Shown piece by piece: positions 35,035-46,228 of a stretch of 64,000 bases of DNA. The stretch is from NCBI RefSeq assembly GCF_965638725.1, contig NC_134963.1, positions 15,280,501 through 15,344,500 of the forward strand. Direction: 5' to 3'. Position 1 is the stretch's first letter. Every line of letters starts with the position of its first letter. A program made the position numbers and the translations under genes. The DNA comes from Aptenodytes patagonicus (Eukaryota; Chordata; Aves; Sphenisciformes; Spheniscidae). Under the pieces are notes generated by a model. It did not search any database. It was not told the origin of the DNA and saw only the letters and a program-made list of their open reading frames with translations.

Positions 35035-36520
35035 CATGGGGGCAGGGGGGAGTGAGCGAGCGGCTGTGTGGTGCTTAGTTGCCGGCTGGGGTTAAACCAC
35101 AACAGTCCTTTTTGGTGCCCAACGTGGGGCTCAAAGGGTTCGAGATAACGACAGGTTTGATTGGAATGTGCTAGATCAAATTTACAGCTGTTATTGCTGT
35201 TTAGCCATTAATCGGCAGGCGCCTGTGCTTGCCGTGGGGCTTGCTCGCCTTACTGTATGTTGGAGTCTAGTGCTCATTAGTGGCTGCTTTTTGCTTTCGC
35301 TGCTTGCTGCACTGCTGTGCTGCTGATCATCTTACTGCGCTGTGCCTGGGAACATTTTGATAACAGCCATGGCCATGCGCCTGGGCTGGCAGATGGCCGG
35401 GGCATCGCTGCCGTTCCTGTGCTGCTGTACCGGACAGGCTGGAACTCCAGCGTGAGCTCGAGTCGAAGGGACTGTGACCTGTGGATGAGTCCACGCGGGA
35501 GCAGGTACATCTCGAAGCGTCTGTGGCCGTGGTTATGTCTGTGCCGCAGCAGGTCCACCTCTGAAGGGATTGTGGCCCAAGGATAAGTCCATGCTGGAGA
35601 AGGTGCACCTCGAAGCGTCTGTGGTTGTGGATAAGTCCATGCTGCAGCAGGCACACCTTGAAGCATCAGGGGCTGTGCATGAGGTCATGCTGGAGCGCCT
35701 CAAAGCGTGTGGCCATGGATAAGCCCACGACAGACCCTGGAGGGGCTGCAGCCATGGGTAAGGCCATGTTGGAGCAGGTTCACTTCTGAAGGGACTGTGG
35801 CTGTGGGTAAGGCCACGCTGGAGCAGGTGTATCTCTGAAGGCATTGTGGCCCATGGAGAAGGCCACGCTGGGACAGGCGCGCCTCAAAGCGACTGTGGCT
35901 GTGGATAAATCTATGCTGCAGCAGGTACACCCCTGGAGAGACTGTGGCTCACAGATAAGGCTCCACTTGGAGCGGGTACGCCCCTAAGGGACTGCAGTCT
36001 GCGGATAAGTCCAAGCCGGAGCAGGGGCAAGGGGAGGAGTTCACTGCAACGTTAAACCCGATGGTCTGGCCCGAAGGGACCAGGGGTGGAGATTGTAATG
36101 GAAATACCTTTAAACTGTTGTAACCCGGGATTTGAGTTGCATGTTACAGGAATTACTATAGCAGGAACCGCCTGTGCCAGTGGAGGACAAGCCTTACAAG
36201 AAGCAGGGCAGGTGCAGCAGCGACCCGACCTGAGCTGGCTTTGGGGCCCAGTTACTCCACGCAACACACCACCTCTCCTGTCCTGAGTGACCACCATCAC
36301 AGGTGGAGCCCAAAGCCACGGACTAAATGAACTCAGTGGACATTTTGTGGGCATTTAAAAGACATTTTACAGACACTGCACAGGGGTGGTCCACAGACTA
36401 AGGGAATGATAACTGCGTATTATGTCAAAGGGTGGGAAGGGGGGGGGTGGTTAGTGAGGATGTATCGGATAGTGTGGGACCTGAGCAGGATGTACATGGT
36501 ACGGAATAAGGGGTGGGGAA
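35035..36520 (+). mobile_element. Deleted endogenous retrovirus in unit 1: truncated 5' LTR, PBS, leader repeats, polypurine tract
   Basis: Only the last 70 bp of a 5' LTR remain (to ACCACAACA at 35104). Eight bases on is TGGTGCCCAACGTGGGGC (35113-35130), one mismatch from a tRNA-Lys primer binding site, which points to a class II (ERVK-like) element. The internal 1.4 kb has no gag, protease, polymerase or envelope frame. It consists of leader repeats and a short 3' region ending in the purine tract AATAAGGGGTGGGGAA just before the 3' LTR. It is a non-autonomous, internally deleted element. Confidence 0.8.
35468..36027 (+). repeat. Leader minisatellite in retroviral remnant, unit 1
   Basis: Degenerate repeats of about 48-60 bp of the form GTGGATAAGTCCATGCTG, GAGCAGGTACACCTC, GAAGCGTCTGTGGC. 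The length is about 560 bp here, against 569 bp in unit 2 and 617 bp in unit 3; the differences are whole repeat units gained or lost. Confidence 0.8.
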
Positions 36521-37115
36521 TGTGCTGGTTTTGGCTGGGATGGAGTTAATTTCCTTCCCAGTAGCTGGTATGGGGCTGTGGTTTGGATTTGGGCTGGAAA
36601 CAGTGTTGATAACCCAGGGGTGTTGTCGTTACTGCTGAGCAGTGCTGACACACAGTCAAGGCCTTTCCTGCTCCTCACCCCACCCCACCAGCGAGCAGGC
36701 TGGGGGGGCACAAGAAGTTGGGAGGGGACACAGCCGGGACAGCTGACCCCAACTGACCCAAGGGATATTCCACACCATGGGACGTCATGCTCAGCATATA
36801 AAGCTGGGGGAAGAAGGAGGAAGGGGGGGACGTTCGGAGCGATGGCGTTTGTCTTCCCAAGTCACCGTTAGGCGTGATGGAGCCCTGCTTTCCTGGAGAT
36901 GGCTGAACACCTGCCTGCCCATGGGAAGGAGCAAATGAATTCCTTGTTTTGCTTTGCTTGTGCGCATGGCTTTTGCTTTACCTGTTAAACTGTCTTTATC
37001 TCAGCCCACGAGTTTTCTCACTTTTACCCTTTTGATTCTCTCCCCCACCCCACCAGGGGGGAGCGAGCGAGCGCCTGGGTGGGGCTTAGTTGCCGGTTCG
37101 GGTTAAACCATGACA
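36521..37115 (+). mobile_element. ERV LTR, second copy (3' LTR of unit 1)
   Basis: This 595-bp element runs from TGTGCTGG, directly after the purine tract, to CCATGACA. It contains a TATAAAGC box near 36799-36806. Its right flank is identical to that of the first LTR, which shows tandem duplication rather than independent insertion. Confidence 0.9.
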
Positions 37116-37343
37116 TATATGAGGCAGCTGAGGGAGGAGGAGAGTGGTTCCGTATCTAAAAATCCTAACTTTGTTAACCCTAATGCTAATATATCCTCAT
37201 ATGCTTTAATCCTAAAAGGAGGATCCTTTTAGGAAGAGGATCCTTATAGCCTTTTAATCCTAAAGCAAATAGATCCTTTTATTCCTAAAGGAAATAGAAT
37301 CCTCATAGAACAGTTTGGGTTGGAAGGGACCTCTAAAGTCCAT

Positions 37344-40054
37344 CTAGTCCAACCCCCCTGCCCTGGGCAGGGACATCTTCAACTGGATCAGGTTGCTCAG
37401 AGCCCCGTCCAACCTGACCTGGAATGTTTCCAGGGATGGGGCATCCACCACCTCTCGGGGCAACCTCGGCCAGTGCTTCACCACCCTCAGCATAAAAAAT
37501 TTCTTCCTTATATCTAGTCTAAATCCACCCCCCTTTAGTTTAAAGCCGTTTTCCCTTGTCCTGTCACAACAGGTCCTGCTAAAAAGTCTGCCGCCATCTT
37601 TTTTATAAGCCCCCTTTAAGTACTGACAGGCTGCAATAAGGTCTCCCCGGAGCCTTCTCTTCTCCAGGCTGAACAACCCCAACTCTCTCAGCCTTTCTTC
37701 ATAGCAGAGGTGTTCCATCCCCCTGATCATTTTCGTGGCCCTCCTCTGGACCCGCTCCAACAGGTCCGTGTGTGTCTCATGCTGAGGGCTCCAGAGCTGG
37801 ACGCAGGGCTCCAGGTGGGGTCTCAGCAGAGCAGAGCAGAGGGGCAGAATCCCCTCCCTCGACCTGCTGGCCACGCTGCTTTGGATGCAGCCCAGGATAC
37901 AATTGGCCTTCTGGGCTGCGAGCGCACATTGCCGGCTCAAGTCCAGCTTTTCATCCACCAGTACCCCCAAGTCCTTCTCGGCAGGGCTGCTCTCAAGCCC
38001 TTCACCCCCCAGCCCGTATTGATACTGGGGGCTGCCCCGACCCAGGTGCAGGACCTTGCGCTCAGCCTTGTTCAACCTCATGAGGTTCACACAGGCCCAC
38101 TTCTCCAGCTTGTCCAGGTCCCTCTGGATGGCATCCCGTCCCTCTGGCGTGTCGACCGCACCGCTCAGCTTGGTGTCATCTGCAAACTTCCTAGGGTGCA
38201 CTCGACCCCACTGTCTATGTCACTGATGAAGATATTAAACAGTACCGGTCCCAATACAGACCCCTGAGGGACGCCACTTGTTACCAATCTCCATCTGGAC
38301 ATTGAGCCGTTGACCACTACCCTCTGGATGCAACCATCTAACCAATTCCTCACCCACCGGACAGTCCACCCATCAAATCCATACCTCTCCAGTTTAGAGA
38401 GAAGGATGTTGTGGGGGACCGTGTCAAAGGCCTCACAGAGGTCCAGATAGACGACATCTGTAGCCCTTCCCGTGTCCACTGATGTAGTCACTCCATCATA
38501 GAAGGCCACTAGGTTAGTCAGGCAGGACTTGCCCTTGGTGAAGCCATGCTGGCTGTCTCAAATCACCTCCCTGTCCTCCATGTGCCTTAGCATAGCTTCC
38601 AGGAGGATCTGCTCCATGATCTTCCCAGGCACAGAGGTGAGACTGACTGGCCTGTAGTTCCCCGGCTCTTCCTTTTTTCCCTTTTTAAAAAGGGGGGTTA
38701 TGTTCCCCCTTTTCCAGTCAGTGGGAACTTCACCGGCCTGCCACGACTTCTCAAATACGATGGATAGTGGCCTAACAACTTAATCCGCCAGTTCCTTCAG
38801 GACCCACTGATGGGTCTCATCAGGTCCCATGGACTTGGGCACCTTCAGCTGCCTTAGATGGTCTCGAACCTGATCTTCTCCTATAGTGGGCGGCTCTTCA
38901 TTCTCCCAGTCCCCGCCTTTGCCTTCTGCGGCTCGGGCGGTGAGGCTCGAGCACTTGCCAGTGAAGACCGAGGCAAAAAAGTCATTGAGTACCTCCGCCT
39001 TCTCCGTGTCCCGGGTAACCAGGTCTCCCGTTTCATTCCAGAGAGGGCCCACATTTTCCCCCGTCTTCCTATTATCCCCGACGTACCTATAGAATCTTTT
39101 CTTGTGCCCTTGACGCCCCTGGCCAGATTTAATTCTATCAGGGCTTTAGCTTTCCTAACCTGGTCCCTGGCTGCTCGGACAATTTCTCTGTATTCCTCCC
39201 AGGCCACCTGTCCTTGCTTCCACCCTCTGCAGGCTTCCTTTTTGTGTCGGAGTTTGTGCAGGAGCTCCTTGTCCATCCACACAGGCCTCCTGGCGTTTTT
39301 GCCTGACTTCCTCTTTGTTGGGATGCATCGCTCCTGAGCTTGGAGGAGGTGAGCCTTGAATATCACCCAGCTTTCTTGGGCCCCTCTTCCTTCCAGGGCT
39401 TTGTCCCATGGCACTCTGCCAAGCAGATCCCTGAGGGGGCCAAAGTCCGCTCTCCTGAAGGCCAGGGTAGTGAGCTTGCTGTGCGCCCTCCTCGGTGCCC
39501 TAAGGGTCTTGAACTCCACCATTTCGTGGTCACTGCAGCCCAGGCTGCCCTTGAGCTTCACATTCCCCACCAGCCCCTCCTTGCTGGTGAGAACAAGGTC
39601 CAGCATAGCACCCCTCCTCGTTGGCTGCCGTGTTGTCCCTCCAACAGATGTTGGGGTGGTTGAAGTCCCCCATGAGGACCAGGGCTTGTGAGCGTGAGGC
39701 TGCTCCTATCTGTCTACAGAGGGCCTCCTCCACTCAGTCTTCCTGGTCAGGTTGCCTGTAGCAGACCCCCACTGTAATGTCACCTGTCCCTGCCCTCCCT
39801 TTCATTCTGACCCACAAGCTCTCGGTCGGCTCCTCATCCATCCCCAGGCAGAGCTCCGTGCACGCCAGCTGGTCATTGACACAGAGGGCAACACCCCCTC
39901 CTTGTCTCCCCTGCCCATCCTTCCTAAAGAGCCTGTATCCCTCCATCCCAACACTCCAATCGTAGGAGCCATCCCACCACGTCTCTGTGATGCCAATAAG
40001 GCCGTAGCCCTGCAGGCATGTGCACGTCTCTAACTCCTCTTGTTTATTCCCCAT
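37344..40054 (-). pseudogene. CR1 ORF2 (endonuclease-reverse transcriptase), unit 2 (broken)
   Basis: The endonuclease part starts near 40054 with GLIGITETWWDGSYDW, then [14 protein letters not shown] and [11 protein letters not shown] (APE-type motifs). The reverse transcriptase part has [35 protein letters not shown] and [11 protein letters not shown], which includes the catalytic Asp pair. Lesions: an in-frame TGA after QPDQED (shared with unit 3), a frameshift near 39600, another near 39090, a private TAA at about 38779 and a 1-bp loss near 38190. It cannot make a full-length enzyme. Confidence 0.9.
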
Positions 40055-40376
40055 GCTACGTGCGTTTGCATAGAGGCGTTGAAGTTGGGCCCCCGATGAA
40101 GTGTCTTACTGGCTGGAGCTCCTTTGTGCTGCTCTTCAGGCGCTCTCCTGCTGACCTGTGTTCCTTCTCCAGGCTCTGGGCATCTAGTGCTGGCCCTGGC
40201 ATCAAACTGGTAGGAGCGGGATGGATTGAGGTTCCCCTCCCCCGGCATCTCTAGTTTGAAGCCCTCTTCACCAGCTTGGCAAGCCTGTGACCGAAGACGC
40301 TCTTCCCCTCCTCTGGCAGATGGACCCCGTCAGCCCCCAGCAGACCAGCTTTCTCAAAGCGAGTCCCATGGTGTAA

Positions 40377-41349
40377 TTAGCCGTACCCCCGGCTGTGGCA
40401 CCAGTCCCGTAACCATTTGTTGACTCGCCAGATTCGACCGGCCCTTTCAAACCCCCTCCCTTTGACCGGCAGGACTGATGGAAAAACTACCTGTGCTCCC
40501 GAGTCCCTTACCGCCGCTCCCAGGGCTCTGTAGTCCTTCTTGATAGTCCTCAGGCTGCTCCTGGCTGGGTCACTGGTGCCCACGTGAAACAGCAGCAGCG
40601 GATAATAGTCAGTGGACTGTACGAGGCTTGGCAGCCTCTCGGTGACACCCCTGATGCGAGCCCCCGGTAAGCAGCCCACCTCTCAAGAGAGTGCGTCCGG
40701 TCGGCAAACGGGCACCTCCGTACCGCTCAGAGGAGAGTCGCCTCTGCTGTCACCCGTTGCCTTTTCTTAGTGGCGCTGGTTGTTATACGGGGGCAGATCA
40801 GGCTGCATTACTCAGCTCCAGCGCTTCTCCTGGTGTGACAGGACTTTCCTCTTCGGCCTGCAGAGCGGTGAAGCGGTTCTGCAAGGGCACCTCAGGCTTC
40901 GGGGGAAGTCTCTTCCTCCTGCTGGTCCTCGCCTTTGCAACCGTCCCTTCTTCTGCATTATTGGCCCCCCCGCTCCCTTCTGCCTGTGCCGGTGGGGGAG
41001 TTTTTGGCTGTTTGGCCGTGGGCTGCGGGTCCGCTGCAGACTGCGCTTGGAACCAGCTCTCTAGCTCCTTCTCTGCCTCCCTGATGTTACGCAGCCTTCT
41101 CACCGCCTCCTGCAGCTCAGGCACCTGCTGCAGGAGGTCCTCCACCCGCGCACACCTTTTGCAGGCAGGTCTGCCGCCTGTCCCTGCCCCAGGAGAGAGG
41201 TCCAGGCACGTCCTGCAGCCTGAGGTCTGCGCTGCAGCCTCTCCCTTCAGCAGCTCCGTCTGCATGGAGGCATCGGCCACCGCTGGGGTGGATGGTGCAG
41301 AGCCCCCGGCTGGAGCCGTGGACTTTACCCTCAGACGAGTGCCCGCCAT
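40377..41349 (-). pseudogene. CR1 ORF1, unit 2 (broken)
   Basis: The first part (40798-41349) starts MAGTRLRVKSTAPAGG, contains Cys pairs (CRTCLDLS...CKRC) typical of the CR1 ORF1 zinc-knuckle region, a coiled-coil-like RVEDLLQQVPELQEAVRRLR and a basic RRKRLPPKPEVPLQNRF segment. The second part (40377-40679) has LLLFHVGTSDPARSSLRTIK and DYRALGAAVRDSGAQVVFPS, the SGNH-esterase-like region of CR1 ORF1. The two lie in different frames, so the gene is inactivated. ORF1 proteins bind RNA in the retrotransposition particle. Confidence 0.85.
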
Positions 41350-41587
41350 TCCGCCTTGAGGGTCGGGTAGGATGAGTGCCCTTATAGATAGATCCTTATA
41401 AATAGATCCTTATGCCCTTTGGTGTATAAAAATCCTAATTTTGCTTTAATTCTCAACCTGTGCTCTGTATGAAGGGCTGAGGGAGGAGGAGGGCAGTCTG
41501 GGTTTGGTATATAAGAAGAAAGGAAGGGGAGGAAGAAAGCACAGCTCCCCCGGGGACTTTGTCAGGCCAATCAGGAGATGGCGGCCT

Positions 41588-41783
41588 CATAGGATCATCG
41601 ACTCACAGAATGGCTGGGGTTGGAAAGGACCTTTAAAGATCACCTAGTCCAACCCCCCGCCACGGGCAGGGACGTCTTCAACTAGAGCAGGTTGCTCAGA
41701 GCCCCGTCCAACCTGGCCTTGAACACTTCCAGGGATGGGGCATCCACAACCTCTCTGGGCAACCTGGGCCAGGGTCTCACCAG
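41588..41783 (-). mobile_element. CR1 3' tail in array unit 2
   Basis: This is the unit 2 counterpart of the fragment at 32713, nearly identical, lying between the spacer and the candidate gene. Confidence 0.9.
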
Positions 41784-41987
41784 CCCCACGAGCGGAGGCA
41801 GTTCCCTCGGCCTGCCCTCGTGCGCCCCGGCCCCTCACCGTCCCAAAGGCCCTGGGCTGGGCCCGCACCCCACGCACCAGTGTCTTTCCTGGGCTGGGGA
41901 GACCAGGAGGGGACAGAGGAGTCCAGATGCAGTTGCCAAAGTACCAAATAAGAGAGAGGGAAAGCATTTTTGCCGTTACTTTCTTGG

Positions 41988-41993
41988 TTTATT
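41988..41993 (-). terminator. AATAAA poly(A) signal of candidate array gene, copy 2
   Basis: It lies 21 bp after the TAA stop on the minus strand, identical in placement to copy 1. Confidence 0.5.
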
Positions 41994-42013
41994 GGTGGGG
42001 TTTTAATTTTCTG

Positions 42014-42340
42014 TTACCCAATCTTGAAAAGAACTAACGAAGCAGCTAGCAGGGGCCTTAATGCTGAAGGCCAGCACTTCTTCCTGGCAGACCTGCGGTC
42101 TTCTGCTTCTCCAGAGGAGCGGCTGTCTCTCTGACGCCTCTTCTTGATCCGTTGCTGTTCTTCCTGCACCAGCGCAGAGGGTCTGCCTTCATCTCCAACC
42201 TCCCGCCGGGCAGCCTTCTCGTCCTCAGGCCGAAGAAACCCTACCTCCAGGCCCCAGGGACCTCGGTGGCCCTCTGAGGGACTTCTCCCGGCGCAGGAGC
42301 CCGGCGGAAGCCATGTTGTCTCATACCCTTTTTCTTGGGG
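42014..42340 (-). CDS. Candidate array gene, copy 2, possible second exon
   Basis: This is the counterpart of 33139-33465, in the same frame as the upstream ORF, ending at TAA (42014-42016). One replacement is visible against copy 1: VGDEGRPS for VGDEARPS. The AATAAA signal at 41988-41993 is kept. The splice acceptor at 42341 is an inference. Confidence 0.4.
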   Translation of the reverse strand, partial: PQEKGYETTWLPPGSCAGRSPSEGHRGPWGLEVGFLRPEDEKAARREVGDEGRPSALVQEEQQRIKKRRQRDSRSSGEAEDRRSARKKCWPSALRPLLAASLVLFKIG

Positions 42341-42421
42341 CTCAGAGCAGAGGAGATGGCACCCCTTCAGAAGGGGTGGGGGTAGGGGAGAGGGTGGGGG
42401 ACGGGCGGGTAGGCCTCCCGG

Positions 42422-42778
42422 CTAGTGCCAGGTGCGGAGGCCGGGCCGAGGGTAGGGCGCTGGCCGGGCGCTCCTGCGGCACCGCGTCGCCGGTCTTCTG
42501 GAGGGGAGCCCTGGCACGATGTGGTGGTGCCAGGGGAGCCATCCTGGAGGTGGATCCACCTCCATCAGCTCCTCCTCATCTCCAGGTGGATCCACCTCCA
42601 TGGGCTCCACACCATCAGCTACATGAGCGATGGCCATCGCTGCCATGTAGCTGATGGTGCCTCCCGTCTGACGCCGCCTCTTCCTCTGCGCCTCCCGCAG
42701 TCGCTTCTCTGGTTGCCCACGCAGAGGTGGGCACCCGCTCGCTCCGCTGCTGTGGGTCCTCTTTCTTCCACTCATCAT
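42422..42778 (-). CDS. Candidate array gene, copy 2, 5' reading frame (118 aa)
   Basis: This is the same unrecognised protein as at 33547, starting MMSGRKRTHSSGASG. It differs from copy 1 at the start (MMS for MV) and by LPSRRPATR for LPSTRPATR in the tail. TATA box at 42833-42840, in-frame TAG at 42422-42424. The two ATG codons in tandem make the exact start uncertain by one residue. Confidence 0.5.
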   Translation of the reverse strand: MMSGRKRTHSSGASGCPPLRGQPEKRLREAQRKRRRQTGGTISYMAAMAIAHVADGVEPMEVDPPGDEEELMEVDPPPGWLPWHHHIVPGLPSRRPATRCRRSARPAPYPRPGLRTWH

Positions 42779-42832
42779 GGAGGTCGAGGGCCCAGAAGCT
42801 CAGCGAATGTGGGCCAACTGCTGGGGGCCCGG

Positions 42833-42840
42833 TATTTATA
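42833..42840 (-). promoter_or_regulatory. TATA box of candidate array gene, copy 2
   Basis: TATAAATA on the minus strand, 55 bp upstream of the first ATG, in the same context as in unit 1. Confidence 0.55.
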
Positions 42841-43907
42841 GGGTCCGGAACAGAACACCGTGAGGTAGCTCGTGACATCAGGGGGCCACTCTGATGGCTA
42901 TTCTGGCAGCTGGGGGGCCTGTGGCCTTAAAGGTACCCTACCGTGGGAGGAAGAGGAGGGTCGGGGAGCAGGGGGGGCTGAAGGCCCCTTTCCTGGGATC
43001 GCTCCCCTGGGTCCGTTCCTAACGGAGGGACATTTCAGGGATCGGGTCTGAAACGTGGGCAAAGATTTTTCTGAGGAGGGCCAGAATTGTTTGGACTCCA
43101 CCCACCCATCCCTTCTGGCACTTTAATGGCCGAGGGATTGTTAAAAATCTACGTGAGCCAGATGGAGACTTTCCACCGACTTCGGTGGAACTCGGATCAG
43201 GCCCAACGTGAGTGGGTCCTGACAGAGCTCGGGGAGAAGAGGGGGAAACTTTGCAAGGTCTAACTGGTCCCGAGAAGCGAGGCGGAGGGCAAAGAGGATG
43301 AGCACGTCACGAGGCAGGGCCACCGTGGCTTTCAAAGTGAGATTTAAATCTGTTTTGTGACTTAACGTACCTTGATCTTGTAGAGAGGGTTGGGGTGTGT
43401 CTGCAGACTAGGTGGCCTCTGAACTGGACGGATAGTCCAACATATCCCTCTTTTGGCTACTCAGAACCGCCAGTGAGTTGGTGCCTCTCGTCCAAATGGT
43501 GCTTTCCAGCCCTACCTTCCCGACTTTGGGCCAGAGCCCTCCACGGTTGGCTTCTCAAGCCCCTGAACTGCCTTATACGCTACGCTGGACCTTATTAATT
43601 TGAATCCGTGCCATCCCCTTCTCTCATTTACCACTTATTGCGGGGGGCTTTGGTTGCGTGCGTGTCAGCATCAGGACGCTGTGAGTTCAAGGCTCCTGCC
43701 TTACGTTGGCTGAACTCTGCTGCCTCTGCAGATTGGGACTGGCCTGGCATTTTTCAGGCAGGAGAAAAGTAGTTCTGATACTCTGGCACTACCAAAAAGC
43801 ATCAGCGTTTGCGTTATAGCAACACCTAAGAGTCCTGCACCAATGGTCTGGCACTTCACTCCCAAACAACTGCAGGATCCTGATGAAGTGATAGAATGTT
43901 TGGAAAA

Positions 43908-45403
43908 ACATGGGGGCGGGGGGGAGTGAGCGAGCGGCTGTGCGGTGCTTAGTTGCCGGCTGGGGTTAAACCACAACAGTCCTTTTTGGTGCCCAACGTG
44001 GGGCTCAAAGGGTTCGAGATAACGACAGGTTTGATTGGAATGTGCTAGATCAAATTTACAGCTGTTATTGCTGTTTAGCCATTAATCGGCAGGCGCCTGT
44101 GCTTGCCGTGGGGCTTGCTCGCCTTACTGTATGTTGGAGTCTAGTGCTCGTTAGTGGCTGCTTTTTGCTTTCGCTGCTTGCTGCACTGCTGTGCTGCTGA
44201 TCATCTTACTGCGCTGTGCCTGGGAACATTTTGATAACAGCCATGGCCATGCGCCTGGGCTGGCAGATGGCCGGGGCATCGCTGCCGTTCCTGTGCCGCT
44301 GTACCGGACAGGCTGGAACTCCAGCGTGAGCTCGAGTCGAAGGGACTGTGACCTGTGGATGAGTCCACGCGGGAGCAGGACACCCCGAAGCGTCTGTGGC
44401 CGTGGATAAGCCCAGGCCAGAGCAGGTACATCTCGAAGCGTCTGTGGCCGTGGTTATGTCTGTGCCGCAGCAGGTCCACCTCTGAAGGGATTGTGGCCCA
44501 AGGATAAGACCATGCTGGAGAAGGTGCACCTTGAAGCATCAGGGGCTGTGCATGAGGTCATGCTGGAGCGCCTCAAAGCGTGTGGCCATGGATAAGCCCA
44601 CGACAGAGCAGGTACACCCCTGGAGGGGCTGCAGCCATGGGTAAGGCCATGTTGGAGCAGGTTCACTTCTGAAGGGACTGTGGCTGTGGGTAAGGCCACG
44701 CTGGAGCAGGTGTATCTCTGAAGGCATTGTGGCCCATGGAGAAGGCCACGCTGGGACAGGTGCGCCTCAAAGCGACTGTGGCTGTGGATAAGTCTATGCT
44801 GCAGCAGGTACACCCCTGGAGAGACTGTGGCTCACAGATAAGGCTCCACTTGGAGCGGGTACGCCCCTAAGGGACTGCAGTCTGCGGATAAGTCCAAGCC
44901 GGAGCAGGGGCAAGGGGAGGAGTTCATTGCAACGTTAAACCCGATGGTCTGGCCCGAAGGGACCAGGGGTGGAGATTGTAATGGAAATACCTTTAAACTG
45001 TTGTAACCCGGGATTTGAGTTGCATGTTACAGGAATTACTATAGCAGGAACCGCCTGTGCCAGTGGAGGACAAGCCTTACAAGAAGCAGGGCAGGTGCAG
45101 CAGCGACCCGACCTGAGCTGGCTTTGGGGCCCAGTTACTCCACGCAACACACCACCTCTCCTGTCCTGAGTGACCACCATCACAGGTGGAGCCCAAAGCC
45201 ACGGACTAAATGAACTCAGTGGACATTTTGTGGGCATTTAAAAGACATTTTACAGACACTGCACAGGGGTGGTCCACAGACTAAGGGAATGATAACTGCG
45301 TATTATATCAAAGGGTGGGAAGGGGGGTGGTGGTTAGTGAGGATGTATCGGATAGTGTGGGACCTGAGCAGGATGTACATGGTACGGAATAAGGGGTGGA
45401 GAA
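43908..45403 (+). mobile_element. Deleted endogenous retrovirus in unit 2: truncated 5' LTR, PBS, leader, polypurine tract
   Basis: The 5' LTR stub ends at 43978 and the PBS-like sequence is at 43987-44004. The leader minisatellite occupies about 44342-44910, followed by the same non-coding 3' region and purine tract before the LTR at 45404. No retroviral protein frame survives. Confidence 0.8.
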
Positions 45404-45998
45404 TGTGCTGGTTTTGGCTGGGATAGAGTTAATTTCCTTCCCAGTAGCTGGTATGGGGCTGTGGTTTGGATTTGTGCTGGAAACAGTGTTGATAACACAG
45501 GGGTGTTGTCGTTACTGCTGAGCAGTGCTGACACACAGTCAAGGCCTTTTCTGCTCCTCACCCCACCCCACCAGCGAGCAGGCTGGGGGGGCACAAGAAG
45601 TTGGGAGGGGACACAGCCGGGACAGCTGACCCCAACTGACCCAAGGGATATTCCACACCATATGGCATCATGCTCAGCATATAAAGCTGGTGGAAGAAGG
45701 AGGAAGGGGGGGACGTTCGGAGCGATGGCGTTTGTCTTCCCAAGTCACTGTTAGGCGTGATGGAGCCCTGCTTTCCTGGAGATGGCTGAACACCTGCCTG
45801 CCCATGGGAAGGAGCGAATGAATTCCTTGTTTTGCTTTGCTTACCTGCGCAGCTTTTGCTTTACCTGTTAAACTGTCTTTATCTCAGCCCACGAGTTTTC
45901 TCACTTTTACCCTTTTGATTCTCTCCCCCACCCCACCAGGGGGGAGCGAGCGAGCGCCTGGGTGGGGCTTAGTTGCCGGTTCGGGTTAAACCATGACA
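45404..45998 (+). mobile_element. ERV LTR, third copy (3' LTR of unit 2)
   Basis: 595 bp from TGTGCTGG to CCATGACA, with a TATAAAGC box near 45680-45687. Its right flank TATATGAGGCAGCTGAGG is shared with LTRs 1 and 2. Confidence 0.9.
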
Positions 45999-46228
45999 TA
46001 TATGAGGCAGCTGAGGGAGGAGGAGAGTGGTTCCGTATCTAAAAATCCTAACTTTGCTTTAACCCTAATGCTAATATATCCTCATATGCTTTAATCCTAA
46101 AAGGAGGATCCTTTTAGGAAGAGGATCCTTATAGCCTTTTAATCCTAAAGCAAATAGATCCTTTTATTCCTAAAGGAAATAGAATCCTCATAGAACAGTT
46201 TGGGTTGGAAGGGACCTCTAAAGTCCAT

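Larger units (their letters stand above)
32378..37115. repeat. Array unit 1 (4738 bp, lacks the long CR1)
   Basis: This unit has the same order of parts as units 2 and 3 but no 4.1-kb CR1. Where the CR1 sits in the others, it reads CAATAGATCCTTATATCCTT (32525-32544), like an empty insertion site. It also lacks the 495-bp and roughly 250-bp segments unique to unit 3. Confidence 0.85.
37297..41372 (-). mobile_element. Nearly full-length CR1 LINE in unit 2
   Basis: This element of about 4.1 kb is in minus orientation. Its 5' end lies just beyond the ORF1 start (41349) and its 3' end is the ATAGAAC/TTCTATGAGG tail. ORF1 (zinc-knuckle and esterase regions) and ORF2 (endonuclease and reverse transcriptase) are present in order but broken by stops and frameshifts. 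It is flanked by copies of AAATAGATCCTT (37266-37277 and 41399-41410), which may be a short target duplication or a pre-existing local repeat. Confidence 0.9.
37116..45998. repeat. Array unit 2 (8883 bp, with long CR1)
   Basis: A full unit: spacer, nearly full-length CR1 (minus), CR1 tail, candidate gene, deleted ERV and LTR. Apart from the CR1 it aligns with unit 1 without large gaps. It shares the unit 1 deletions at the positions where unit 3 has extra sequence (52191 and 53288). Confidence 0.88.

Noticed and set aside
35468..36027. CRISPR-like regular repeats in the ERV leader
   Set aside because: The repeats are degenerate and adjacent with no unique spacers, and the DNA is a bird's. 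It is a minisatellite.
37710..38267. 185-codon plus-strand frame, and similar ones at 46654, 39340, 40691 and 49578
   Set aside because: These are antisense shadows of CR1 ORF2 and ORF1, which are recognisable on the minus strand.
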